The translations under genes were made by a program, and so were the position numbers. The notes beneath the pieces are model-generated. The model searched no databases. It saw only the letters and a list, made by a program, of their open reading frames with translations, and had not been told where the DNA came from. Of a stretch of DNA of 64,000 nucleotides, positions 22,579 through 33,650 are shown one piece after another; the stretch's first letter is position 1, and the number at the start of each line of letters is the position of its first letter. Source of the DNA: Kappaphycus alvarezii (lineage: Eukaryota; Rhodophyta; Florideophyceae; Gigartinales; Solieriaceae). Location of the stretch: contig NADL03000474.1 of the NCBI GenBank assembly GCA_002205965.3, positions 434,001 through 498,000 of the forward strand, in the 5' to 3' direction.

Positions 22579-23455
22579 TTCATAAGCTTCCATTGAACAA
22601 GAAAATATTCCGAGAAAGAAAGGAGGTGGTCCTCAAGCGATTTATTATTAGGACCGTCCTGTTTCACGTGTAGAAATAAAAGCGGCGAGAGTTTTGTAGC
22701 GGCAAAAAGGCCCAAATTATCACACTTTCAGCGCTTTTCTGCCGCTTCGAGAACCACTCCTTTCCTTTTCGTTCGAGGATCATGCCATTTGTATAGAAAA
22801 CTGATTGGTATATCTAAGTTAAAATTCTACTTGTCGGAAGTTACACTTGTACCTTTTGGACCAGAAAGGCTTTCCACTTGGACTGGGCCAGGGTTACTTT
22901 CTCGGTATCCCAGCTTAGACGGGCTAGTTCATATCTCGTCCGCATTTCCGGGGTGCGCGCAGTTCTTTTTTATCGAAGATTTACTTGCATCTACGGCAAT
23001 AGGCGGACAAAGCGAGGCTTTAAGAGGAGCTATAACACCATAAGGATGCCTTCAGACCCAAAATTTACTCTTAAAACATCCCTAATTACACGCATATTCA
23101 TTTCCTTCATCATCTTTGCCAATCTCTTGGGGTTTTCCCGTCAAATCGATATGGAGTTCCATATCGATTTAGATCCCTCAAAAGCGCCGGATAAAATCCC
23201 CGGAGCGTTCTATTTCCCTTGTATTTGCTAAAGCGCTCCATCAGTTGGCATGGGGAGCCGAGATTTGATTAATTTTGAAGTCCGTAAGCGACGACCTTCA
23301 GGGCATTGTGGTAAGGTCTGAAGGGGGTGTTATCGAAGTAACTCTATTTATCCTGTTTATAGGTTTTGTTCCGTTAAAATAGATAGGATTTCCTGCTATT
23401 CATCTGCTTTCCTCCCGCGTAATAACTGTTTCGGTCAACCTTTCGCTTTACTTAA
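22579..23455. other. Intergenic region with a 28-bp palindrome
   Basis: No gene recognised. A perfect inverted repeat lies at 23143-23170. Confidence 0.45.
23143..23170. repeat. Perfect palindrome with 2-nt spacer
   Basis: Arms of 13 bp (AAATCGATATGGA and its complement) are separated by GT. It could extrude a hairpin or bind a dimeric protein. Function unknown. Confidence 0.7.
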
Positions 23456-23880
23456 TGTAGTGGTGTTGGGGTGGCCACGGCTACGCACATGCACGAAGCA
23501 CACGTACCTCGCGAATAGGCCCAGGAGGTTTTACTTACTACTGTTGACCAATGAGTCACAGATAGAAAATACAGAGCAAAGCGGTCAACAATACCGGTAG
23601 ATAGTCGGCCGACAGAAAGGAAGGGAAGATAAGGGAAACTATGAAAGGGGTAGTAGAGGCGGCGAGCGGGCTGTGAAGCGGCAAAAGCTAGAGTTTACTA
23701 CCAAAGACTCAAGCTCAGGGAACAACTCGCCTTACCAAGGGAGTCCCAGGGTGTGCAACTCGACCAACTATTAGTACTATTGTACACTACTCTAAACTAC
23801 AGTTGCTTCGCCGAGTAACGGAAAAAAGGCCCAAACATGGCCATAAATGAGGTTTAGCACTTACTTTGCGAGATCGTAGC
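23456..23880. repeat. Gypsy LTR-like repeat, copy 1
   Basis: It is similar over about 420 bp to 57923-58350. Shared blocks include TGTAGT(A/G)GTGT, GGCTACGCACATGCA, CACCTCGCGA-like words, AGTAGAGGCGG(C/T)GAG(C/T)GGGCTGTGAA, ACTACCAAAGACT and ACACTA...TCTAAACTA. Both copies lie next to gypsy pol sequence and begin with TGT. The right border may lie near 24015 (GTTACTGCA). It would be the 3' LTR of the minus-strand element. Confidence 0.6.
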
Positions 23881-24813
23881 AGTCAGTCGTCCTATGGCCA
23901 ATAAGTTAGTGTAGAACCACTTGTTAGTTAGCTGTTGGCCGGCCGAGAGAGATAAATATTCTCTGCATCTACAGTTGACAGTAATTAGTGTTAGTTGACA
24001 GTGAGTTGTTACTGCAAAGGCCGCAGAAGGTGTACACCATGTTGAAATATCCACTGGGTCCGCCATCCTTGCTGAAAAGTGCCACGTGTGGGCCGAAGGG
24101 GTCCATCGGACCAGCCATGAGGTGGGCCAAGTGCTGCCCTGTGATTGGGTGTCGTACTAGCCCGAAAAGTATCGACAAAGTATGCCCTGGCCAACCCTTC
24201 AAAAAAATAATGAAAACTAAACGTGGCCACGCTGGTCCTACTACAGAGCCCCCCTGAAGACCGAGACGCCCCCGTCGAGATTATCCATTTCAGAACAGTG
24301 CAGTAGCTTCCATGCACTGGACGATGGTTGGCAAAGTAAAATTCCAAGTACAGTACAGTATACAGTAGTTGAAGCCATCAGACCGTACTTTAGGATCGGC
24401 AAACTCAATGGCCATTTCATGGCCAAGTAGTATACCAGCATGTACAGTTCAATACAGTACATGTCACTTCAAAGAAGTCCAAGGAGCATAATACCGTATA
24501 TACTGTACGTTGGCCGCACGTGTCGGAATGGCATCGACAAGAAAAATGGCAGAAAATACAGGGACGGTGCCTGTGAAATGATTACTGCAGCACCTTGCAG
24601 TACATTGCCATATTGTGGATCTGGGGCATAGTGGTTTGTTAGGAGTGTTGGCTCTCGTCACTGGCTCTAGGTCACCTTTGGGACAGGCCAGTCCATGTAC
24701 TTGTGGGCAACATCATCTTGAGTCGAAACTCGTGGTTACTTTTGGCCGATCAGGAAACTACTTTGTCGTTCGTTGTTTGCTGTTTGTTGGCCGTGGTTGG
24801 GCTTTGATTAACA

Positions 24814-27800
24814 ATGAACACGGCCAAGTATCTTCCAGATGAGCCACCGAGTCACGGCCCAGTTAATGAGAGTATTGAGTTGACCGATGACGATGATGCA
24901 ATTGATACCTCGGCTGATGCGGCCAACAGGAGGAGTGTTATACCCACCACTTCTGTAACTCCGACGGCTCCTTCTGCTCGGCCTCGTACAGTGCGTCTCT
25001 CTGCGGCTCGCATGAAGTCGGCTCCTCCTCCATCGCGTCCAACATCAAGGCGTTCCAGGAACCAGGTGACCGAGAGTGACGACGATGATGCGGACCCGGC
25101 CGATCTTGATATTGTGAAAGCCGCTGTGTTGTCCCGTCGAAGGGGAATGAGAAGTGCGGCGCCTACCGTAGCGGCCACTACACCGACCTTTTCAACTGCG
25201 GGTACAAAGAAGAAAGGTCTGAAACGCCGTCGATTACGGGCATCCGCTGTTGGCTGTGTGGCAAAACAGAACGTTTCGCGACTAGAGTTAGAGGGGCTGA
25301 CTGAAAAACGAGTGGTGCCGGTCTTAGATTTTCGTGAGACCAAGGAGGGTTCCAGTGGATCGGATAACTCAAGCGCGATCGTCAATCGCTTGATTGATGA
25401 GGCTGGAGCGTGCGTCGCTTTTCGAATAACTGCCGGTCCGTCTGGCCAGGAAGATACAAGTGTCGCCGTAGAAGGGAATGTTAATGAGGTTAGTAAAGTT
25501 TGTGTTAACAAGGGGAAAGTTAGTCAAGAGGACCTACAAGAAAAGACCTCGGCCACGCAGAAGTTTGGCCGTATGCAGGATGGAAAGAGGAAGAAGAAAA
25601 GGGTGTTTAAGATTGCTCGTCACTTGTCTGGCCAACGGGATACAATGTCAGCCGCGAGCGCTGGGAAAGAGGTGCAGGCGAAACTTGTGGCGCCTCCCTT
25701 GGGTTCGGCTTCCACTGGCGAGAGTACTTGGCCAACTGCAGCAGCACCTCGGACAAGTGCGTCCGATGTGATTGACATCACTTCGGATATGGAGACCTCA
25801 CCAATCAAGAAAGGTTCTACTGTGACAGCAACTTCTCCTGAATCTCGGCCACTGTTGCAGCGCCTTATGTCTGGCAGCCGGGTTCCTCCTTCTCGTCGTA
25901 CAGTACAAACACCTCCGGGTTACGTGGCCAATCATGCCAGACCGCGTACCCAAAGTCAAGCATTGGTTCCTGTAGTTGGCCAAGAAGAAATCATCGCACG
26001 GGGAGGGGGTAACCCTTCCGAAGTATATATCTCCAGGTCCGCTGTGGATGGCCTTCCTTCGTCACGTCGCCTTCCTATGGGGACATCCCCTACTCCACCC
26101 TTCTCGGCCGAACGTATGCGCATCCCTCGTCGCGAGAAACATGAGAGACCGACTCAGGAAGGTTATCATGCCTTTCCCCAGCTTCCTTACTCCAACATGG
26201 CCAATCCTCCACCACCGAATCCAAGGGCGGAACCTTCTCCGATGCAAGAATCTCCAAGGTCGGCCGATGTGAAAGTTGAGTTAATGGATACAAGTGATGA
26301 CTCGGCCGGGAGAAAATCGCGGCCAACAACTCCTGATGCAGATTCCCGTCTGCGTGTTGTCTTCAGCAGTCCGCCGTTAGACAGTTGGGAAGGGATTCGT
26401 CCGTTTTATTTGATGACCGAGTCCGCTCCTTTTCGTCCGCGTGGCCAAACAACAACCGAGGCACCTCCCCTGGACACCTCGAACCTTCGCGCTAACTGGT
26501 TTGTGGAACCAGTGACTACATCGTTGGCCGAGATTGCGACTTGGAGGTATGCCAAAGCTGATGTTCGCCGTTTCACAAGTCCAGGGCTTGAGGATGCGGC
26601 CAGTCGATTCAACGCGTACACATCTCGGATCGGTCCACTCTATGCGACCCACCGAACCTCATGGCCGACCGTATCTTCTTGCTGCATCCTGATAACGCGC
26701 AGTACGTGGAGCTAGCGTCATTATTCTTGGCCGGGGAACACACAGGATCACCGTTGACCAAGAGTTGCCAGTATTGTCTTCCGTTCCCTCGCTTGGACAG
26801 CCAAAATACCTTCAATCGGGTCTGTACCGGATCTCGCGTGGACAACCATGCTCGGAGTAACATCATCGATACCTAAAATTGGTATGCGTTGGCCAAGACG
26901 GATCCTCGCGGTCCCAAAATGCAGCCAAGCGAGGTCATTAATCAAGACAAAGTGTTCATGGTTCCGGGAATTTCACGGAACTTCTTTCCTGTTTGGCCAA
27001 CTCGTTTGCGGGATCTTCGGGCTCCCATAGGGCCGCCAATCATGATTCCTCTTATTGCACTGTACTTTGGTATCGCGGCAGAGAAGTTCACTCCTACCGT
27101 TATGGATCGCTATTTGACCGAGTTGCAGTTTGAAATGAGCGTTGCGATCCTGATGGGAGTGGCCTACGAAATACGCTATTCCAAGCGCGTGTATTGGTAT
27201 CCGGCCGAACTTATCAACTTGGGTGCCGAGACGATGGAGGACGCGGCGAACTTCTCGGAACGCGGCGAGAAGATCGGGGGAGGGATTGACTCCATCCCCA
27301 GCCTCATCGCTGTCATGCGTCAAGTTCACTCGACTCCGTCGCATTTCTTCTGTCCGGGGTGTTCGATCCAGTCGGTGGTCAATCTCGTTACTGCAGTTAT
27401 GAAGTGCGCGATGGCACAACATTCCACAACAGTCAGTCTTACGGAGCCCAGGTCGCGCATCATCGGACAACAATCCCGGATACGATGCTTCAATCGCGCG
27501 AGAATATCCGACTTGCGGTAATACAGGGCGGCCGAGTCTCAAACTGGTCACTGTCGGACCTACTGACCCGACTTGAGAATACTTTAGCGGCCAACCGTCG
27601 TGAGATGAATCGTCGCAGGGAACCAAACAGGGGTCGCAAACGTGAACTTAGCCAACGTCTCGAGGGGTTCGAGCGTCAGATCAATTACTGGAGGGATAAG
27701 GAAGAGTCGGCCAGCCGCGAAATCCAATCGCTTAGGTCGCAGTTGTCGGGCGTCCACATGCTCACCTTGCATCGAAACCATGACATGGACCGCATTAGAA

Positions 27801-28147
27801 TCGAGTTTAACGAAGAACAAACGCAGGTGAACAAGTTGCGTCGCGATAAGGAGTCGGCCGAGCGTGACTTGCAGTTAAAGGAGAATGAGTTGGACTTGGC
27901 CCGTCGTCGCCTGCGCCAGCTTCAATCGTCGAGTGAAGCAAACGAGCGTCGCGCGGACTCGGCCGAACAGAGAGTTACTGAAGTGGATCAGAGTTCGACC
28001 GTGGCCAAAGAAAAGAAAGCTGAACTGGATGGGGAGGTTCAGCAACTGAAGGCACAGCTTGGCGCGGCCGAAACGAAAATTAATAAGATCCGCGCGGAGC
28101 GAAACTTCTGGCGCGACGCGGCTAGGTCACGTTACGCGGATCGGTAG
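24814..28147 (+). pseudogene. Large antisense protein of the gypsy element (NLS, SIM-like, coiled coil)
   Basis: From the ATG at 24814 there are three overlapping open segments: 24814-26715, 26661-27521 (with a TAA at 26874-26876) and 27359-28147, in different frames. Together they make about 1,100 residues. The first about 600 residues are low-complexity and disordered. They include an acidic IELTDDDD (residue 21) and VIDITSD (residue 319), both like SUMO-interaction motifs, and basic clusters KKKGLKRRRLR (132) and KRKKKR (258) like nuclear signals. The middle has folded-looking sequence with a CQYC and later CPGC. The last about 170 residues are a strong coiled coil (27640-28130). It runs opposite to pol and 3' of it, as accessory antisense ORFs do in some plant gypsy elements. 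I do not recognise the family. Confidence 0.6.
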
Positions 28148-29218
28148 GCCACGCAAGGAAAAACAATCCTCCCTCCTTCATTTGTTGACGCCGGTACGCC
28201 TCCGGCTCCCTTCGAATCTCGGCCAAGCGGCGGTCACACCACTCTCCCGTCAACCCCTCGTCCGAGAATGCCCTCGACGCCGCGGTTTGGTTCTTCCCTT
28301 CCTGCTCCCCAACCCGAGCGTAACTCTTATGATGCCGAGTAGGTACTGTCCTTGTAGTTGTAGTTAGCGGTGGCCAAGTTTCATTGTTAGTTGTTAGATA
28401 AATACGCCCTCCAAACCTTGGCCAACCATTTGCTCGTGCAGTCGCATACAGAATGTACGCGGGACACCTCCAAGCCTTCCACTGTCTTCTCGGTCAACGT
28501 GGAGGCATTATGTTAACCGAGTGATCGTGACTAACGGCATCATCTCAAGTTCCCGGCCAAGCGAGGAGGCTCTCGAGGAAGCTCTCCTTCGGTGTTGCGT
28601 GGCCAAGATGATGTTGTGGAGGATGAAACTCCTCATATGGTGGGAGTCTTTTCTTGTTGGAGGCGTGTGAGCATACTGTCTGTTTCCCGAGAGTTACTGT
28701 AGTTACAGTTAGCTGGTGCAGTCGGCTGTAAGTAAGTAAGCCGGTGGTACTGTAAACCAGTCCACAGAAAAAGGTGGTTATATCTCCACTCACTGAACAA
28801 AATATTTACCCAAGATCTTCGGCCAAGTGGAGCGAGCAAAGGAAAAAGACATGGCCCAAAATAGATTCGTTACTTTGGGTGAGGCAGAACCCGTGGAAGG
28901 TGCCGTTGAACGTGTACAGTACTGTGGTTACCATTCCTTGCGTCTACCTAGAAGGTGCTTGGCCAACGTCCGAGTACCCTTTGGCACTCTCGCAGTCGAA
29001 CTTCTTCTTCTTCCTTCTCACTCCCTTATCGATCAAGTCTTTCTTTACATTATCCGATCGGCCGAGGACACATTCGCGGAACGAACCACAGTGGGCAGTG
29101 CGTTACGAGCACTGGAAAGGACGTTAGTTGGCGGGGGTAGCGTGCTACTATCTCCACGAATGTGCTACATACTGGTCCTACACGAAAAAACACATGGGTC
29201 GATACCCATCGCGGTCAA
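28148..29218. other. Gap between the antisense frame and integrase
   Basis: It contains GGCC-rich sequence and a few GTACAGTACTG words near 28915. No supported gene. Plus-strand open frames at 28827-29444 run into the shadow of integrase. Confidence 0.45.
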
Positions 29219-32200
29219 TCATGAGCAAGTTGTCAAGGATGGCGGCCACGCACGATCAATTTGCGGCGGCGTTGGGGCCCCCTCCTTTGAGCGTTCACGT
29301 CCCGGGAACGACATCGGGCTTCTTGAGACGCCGCGCGAGGTACGCGGATACAAGCTCAGGTGGGATGGTATGTCGTTTTTGCCAAGTTTGTTCGCGGTAA
29401 CCGTACCACTTGATTCGGAGCCAAATTGTCCTTGGTCATCATAGTAATGATCGATAACGCGGTCAACCACATATTCGTCGGCCGGGCCTGCATCTTCTTC
29501 ATCGTCGTCGGCCGTGCGAGGTTGGCGACTGGGTAGTGAGGCCGTCTGAAACCGAGCAAAGGGGACTTGAGTTGGCCGAGATGCTAGGGTAACGCGATCG
29601 GAGTTTACGCGTTCCACAATACCGTCTCGGTCAATGATGAACGTTCGGCCATCGTTTCGGAGGACCCGGTAGGGAACTTGCGCATGGTATTCGAGTTTTC
29701 CTGGTTGATGTTCAGGGTTGTCTAAGTACAAATAATCGCCCGCACGAAGAGATTTGTTGGCCACGCGCACGGATTTATCAAAGTCCTTGCGGTAACGTTC
29801 TTGCGTTTTCTGCAACCGAGTGTAGGCCAACTGTATTGCGTCGTCAAGTCGCGCGAAAAAGTCATCCTTGGTTCTTGCATCGGATCTCGCTCGCCTTGTA
29901 ACGCTGTGATGAAGGGAAAGTTCCGGTGGTGGCCGACTTAGCACTAACCCAAAGGGGGTGGTGTTTGTTGACCGATGGACGTGGCAGTTGTACGAGTACG
30001 TCAACGCTCGGGCATACTCGTCCCAGTCGGATTGGTGTTCGTTGACGTACCCTCGCAACATCGCGGCCAAGGTCCTGTTGTATCTGTCTACTTGGCCGTT
30101 TGCCTGTGGGTGATAATTTGTTGTGAATTGGTTACCCACCTTGAGATGACGACACACCGCTTGGAAAAACTTGCCAGCAAACTGTTTCCCGTTGTCCGTA
30201 AGGACGGTTTCGGGTGGCCCATACTTGAACACCCAATGGATACAGAATGCGACGGCCACTACATAAGCGATTATCGTCTTCAAGGGGATAACTTGTGTGA
30301 GCTTAGGGAATCGACAAGTGATGGCCAAGATGAAGCAGTAACCTGAATCGGTTTCTGGAAGGGGACTGAGGATATCCATCGCCACCGATTTGCAATGGTT
30401 GAGTCGCAGGGAACAGCTTCAGATAATTGGTCTTCTGCCGTAACCGTTTATGATTCTTTGCGCAATGTCCGCAGTTTCGAACGGTTGCGTAGCAGTCGGC
30501 GGCCATATGTGGCCAATAATATGTTAACCGCAAGGATTCCATAAGTCGTGTTTGGCCAGGGTGCCCTGCAAGCAGGGAGTGATGGGCCAAATTGAGAACA
30601 CGAGCTTGCAGCGATTGCGGTAGGACAATTTGGATTTGGCCGTCCACGGGACTAACCCTTCGTAAGATCCTGTCTGGTACTTCGAAAAATGCCGAACGTC
30701 GAAGACGTTTCGGTTGCTTGGCCAAAAATTGTTGACAAAAACTATCTAACTTCTGTTCTTCAATAACCTCATCATAAGTGATGGGGCTCGGCAGCTCCTC
30801 TGACACTTGGCCAGCTGCCTGTTCTTGGTCATATGCTTGGGCACGGATGTAGTCAGCATAGTCAGGTTCCATTGTTACCAAGGGTCGATATTTTCCGGAT
30901 CCACATCGTCTTCTTCGGCCAACGCGCTATCACGCTGTTGACCTCGGCGCGTCCGCCGAGTCATTGGCATGAATGCGTCTATCACCAACACCGGGATGGT
31001 TTCGTCAATGGGGGATCCGTTTGTGTTGGCTGAAGTTTCTATTCGCAACAAGGCATCGGGCACTTGGTGCACGCAGCCCGGCTTGTACAGTATTGCGAAT
31101 TCGAACTCCGATAACCGTAACCTCCATCCTGTCAACCTTCCTGAGGAGTCGGTCAATCCCATTAACCATCGAAGTGCATCGTGGTCCGTCCGTACTGTGA
31201 ACTTGGTCCCCTCAATATATGGCCGAAGAGTTGTTATCGACCATACCACGGCCAAACATTCGCGATCCGTGGCCGAATATCCCTGTTCAGCCTTGGTAAG
31301 GGTTCGTGATCAATATCCAACGGGGAGATACTCTCCGTCCTCTTGTTGTTGTAACAAGACACATCCAACTTGATACCCGCTAGCATCCGATTCCAGCATA
31401 TAATGTCGGCCAAGCTTAGGGAGGGCTAAGATGGGAGGAGACACTAACGCCTCCTTCAACTTGGCAAAAGGCTCCTGTTTTTCGGCCGTTGGTGAGTGAA
31501 AGTCGTCCAGACTCGCATCCTTACGCAACATATGTGTAAGGGGTTTGCCTATTCCGGCGAATCCTTTCACAAATCGCCGATACACATTGCAAGCTCCAAG
31601 AAAAGATCGAAGCTTGATCAACGTGTTTGGGAAGAGGGAGTTTGAAATCGCTTCCTTGTTTTCCGCGGCCATCTGTAACTTACCTGGGAGTACTGTATGT
31701 CCCAGATAGTTCACGGACGAACGGAAGAACTCAAACTTCTTTAGCTTAAGCTATATACCTGCGCTTTTCAATAGTTTCAAGATCTGATCAAGATGGCCGA
31801 GATGAGTCTTCATGTCTTTCCAAAATATGATAACATCATCAAGGTAGACCAGACAGATCTGCCAACGTACACCCGACAGAATAATATCGAGTGCTCTCTG
31901 AAAGGTGGCCGGCGCGTTCTTCAGTCCAAATGGCATGCGCTTAAAACGAAACAATCCCCGATGGGATGTAAAAGCGGTCTTATCTCGGTCCTCTTCTACG
32001 ACGGATACTTGCCAATACCCGCTGTTTGCGTCCAATGTGGAGAGTACCGCGGCCTCACCAAGGGAATCAATACAATCGTCCATTCGAGGGAGAGGGTACG
32101 AGTCAGTCACGGTCTTAGCGTTAAGTCGGCGGTAGTCGACGCGAAGCGCTTCGATCCGTGCGGCTTAGGTACCAAGGCGATAGGCGATGCCCATTCTGAC

Positions 32201-33569
32201 TGGGCCGGCTCGATCACCCCAGCTCCAGTTGACGTTTGATTTCTTCTTCCACGATTGCTCGGCCAGCCGGTCCCTGCCTATACGGCATAGAATGAATTGG
32301 CCGAGTACCGGGTTCCACTTCTATCCGGTGATAGGTGGCCTTGATTTCTCCAAGGTGTCCACTCCAAATGGACGAGTGCTTACGCAAGATGGCCAATGCT
32401 TCTTCTCGCAATCCTTCTTCACAATGGGACAAGTCAACTTGATCTTCCCAAGTGGGCTTCTCGTTCGACCCATCCTTTATTTCCTTCTTTTGCTCGGCCG
32501 TCATTCCTTCGTTTCCAACCTGTGGTACAATACCAAGTACTGTCCCCATCTCCCGGCCCAACTTCTCGTATGGTGTGATGATCGCGAGAGGATATCTCGA
32601 TGCATACCATAAAACTGTTTTGGCATGTAGAGTTACCTTTCGAGAGCTCCAATTGGAGATCATTACCTTGAACGGTTCATTAGGACGAAGCTCGGCCACA
32701 CCATTCGCAAGTCTGACTCCGTGACGGGTAACTAACGGCCACCGGGGCTCCAAAACGCAGAGTCCGATTGTCGTGATTGTTACGTTGACAAACACCTGAG
32801 TTCCTGCTGGAATAACGACGTCCTCGGCCAAGCATACCACATCAATGTGATGTCTCTTGGTGGCCGGTACTCGCGGTGCTTTCGACAGCGGATCAACCCT
32901 TTTCTCCGGAACTTTGGGGGACTCGACTAGTCGGCCGACAATAGGTACCGATCCGCCACCATAGAATTCGATACGTTGATCGCGGCAACGCAGGTTCTGA
33001 ATGTTATGTGTCGTCCAGCGGGTTCCCAAGAGGAATGGAACAGCGAAGTTCTTGTTGGCCACCAGGAATTCAGGCCTCCATACGTGGTTGTCCAATCTCA
33101 CGGTAAGTCTTATGATCCCTTCGAATTCCAGTGGGTTCCTGTTTGCATCTCCCAAGCGAGGATCAGACTCGAGAGGATATATCGCGTTTACCCAGTCCGG
33201 CATCAGTTCGGTTTCCCGAACGATGTTCGTTGGAGAGTAGGTATCGATAGCGATGTGCATTGGCCGCATCTCACGCGTGGTCAAACCCACTGATCCAGAA
33301 ACGTTGTATTCGCTCGAAGTAGTGGCCCATATGGGGGTTAAATCCTTTTCGGCCCCAATATCAGGCGTCCGTTCTGATCCTTCATTTTCCTCTTGTCTTA
33401 GGTTGCTGCCACTCGTGGGCAAAGATGAGGAGTCAACTGACCCCGAAAGTTTGTTCCTTTGTTTTGTTTGTCTCGGCCGAGTATCTTCACGAGTTTTCGG
33501 CCAAGTTGGAGTTTCATTACTCACGATGCGTAAAGGGGAAGAGTCATTCATAATTGAACCTTCCGACAA
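29219..33569 (-). pseudogene. Ty3/gypsy pol: protease, RT, RNase H, integrase, chromodomain
   Basis: In order on the minus strand: an aspartic-protease-like region (IDTYSPTNIV where families have D-T/S-G) near 33250; RT from 32330 with YPLPRMDDCIDSLG, TAFTSHRGLFRFKRMPFGL and the active site YLDDV; RNase H with ESDASGYQVG and TDHDALRWL; the integrase zinc region (HHSLLAGHPGQTR, CGHC); and the integrase core with DILSPLPETDSG, LTDNGKQFAG and NGQVDRYNRTL. A chromodomain core (RIKWYGYREQTW, then IPPELVSAYLARR) follows in a shifted frame near 29290-29410. TAG at 31751-31753, a TGA at 31310-31312 in place of Trp, and frameshifts near 32210, 32130, 30880, 30390 and 29420 inactivate it. Confidence 0.93.
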
Positions 33570-33650
33570 GTGCTGAGACCGGTCGGACGGTATTCATTCC
33601 GATAAGTGCTGAGACCGCTCGGAAAGCAAAGAATCCATCTGCAAGTACTG
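33561..33650. repeat. 36-bp tandem repeat at the gypsy 5' edge
   Basis: TTCCGACAAGTGCTGAGACC (33561) recurs as TTCCGATAAGTGCTGAGACC at 33597, and a degraded third copy (TGCAAGTACTGAAAGG) follows near 33640. The repeat sits where GGCC-rich element sequence gives way to AT-rich DNA. Confidence 0.7.

Larger units (their letters stand above)
23456..33640 (-). mobile_element. Damaged Ty3/gypsy chromovirus-like element with antisense ORF
   Basis: Going in the minus direction, the block contains pol (33569 to about 29219), then a region in which a large coding frame runs on the opposite strand (24814-28147), then an LTR-like repeat (23456-23880). GGCC is dense throughout and drops beyond 33.6 kb, supporting a single unit. 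The 5' side (gag, 5' LTR) is missing beyond about 33.64 kb. Grouping the antisense frame with the element is inference from position and composition. Confidence 0.6.

Noticed and set aside
28827..29444. 205-codon plus-strand frame between the antisense protein and integrase
   Set aside because: Its second half is the complement of integrase/chromodomain coding sequence and the first half shows no motif.
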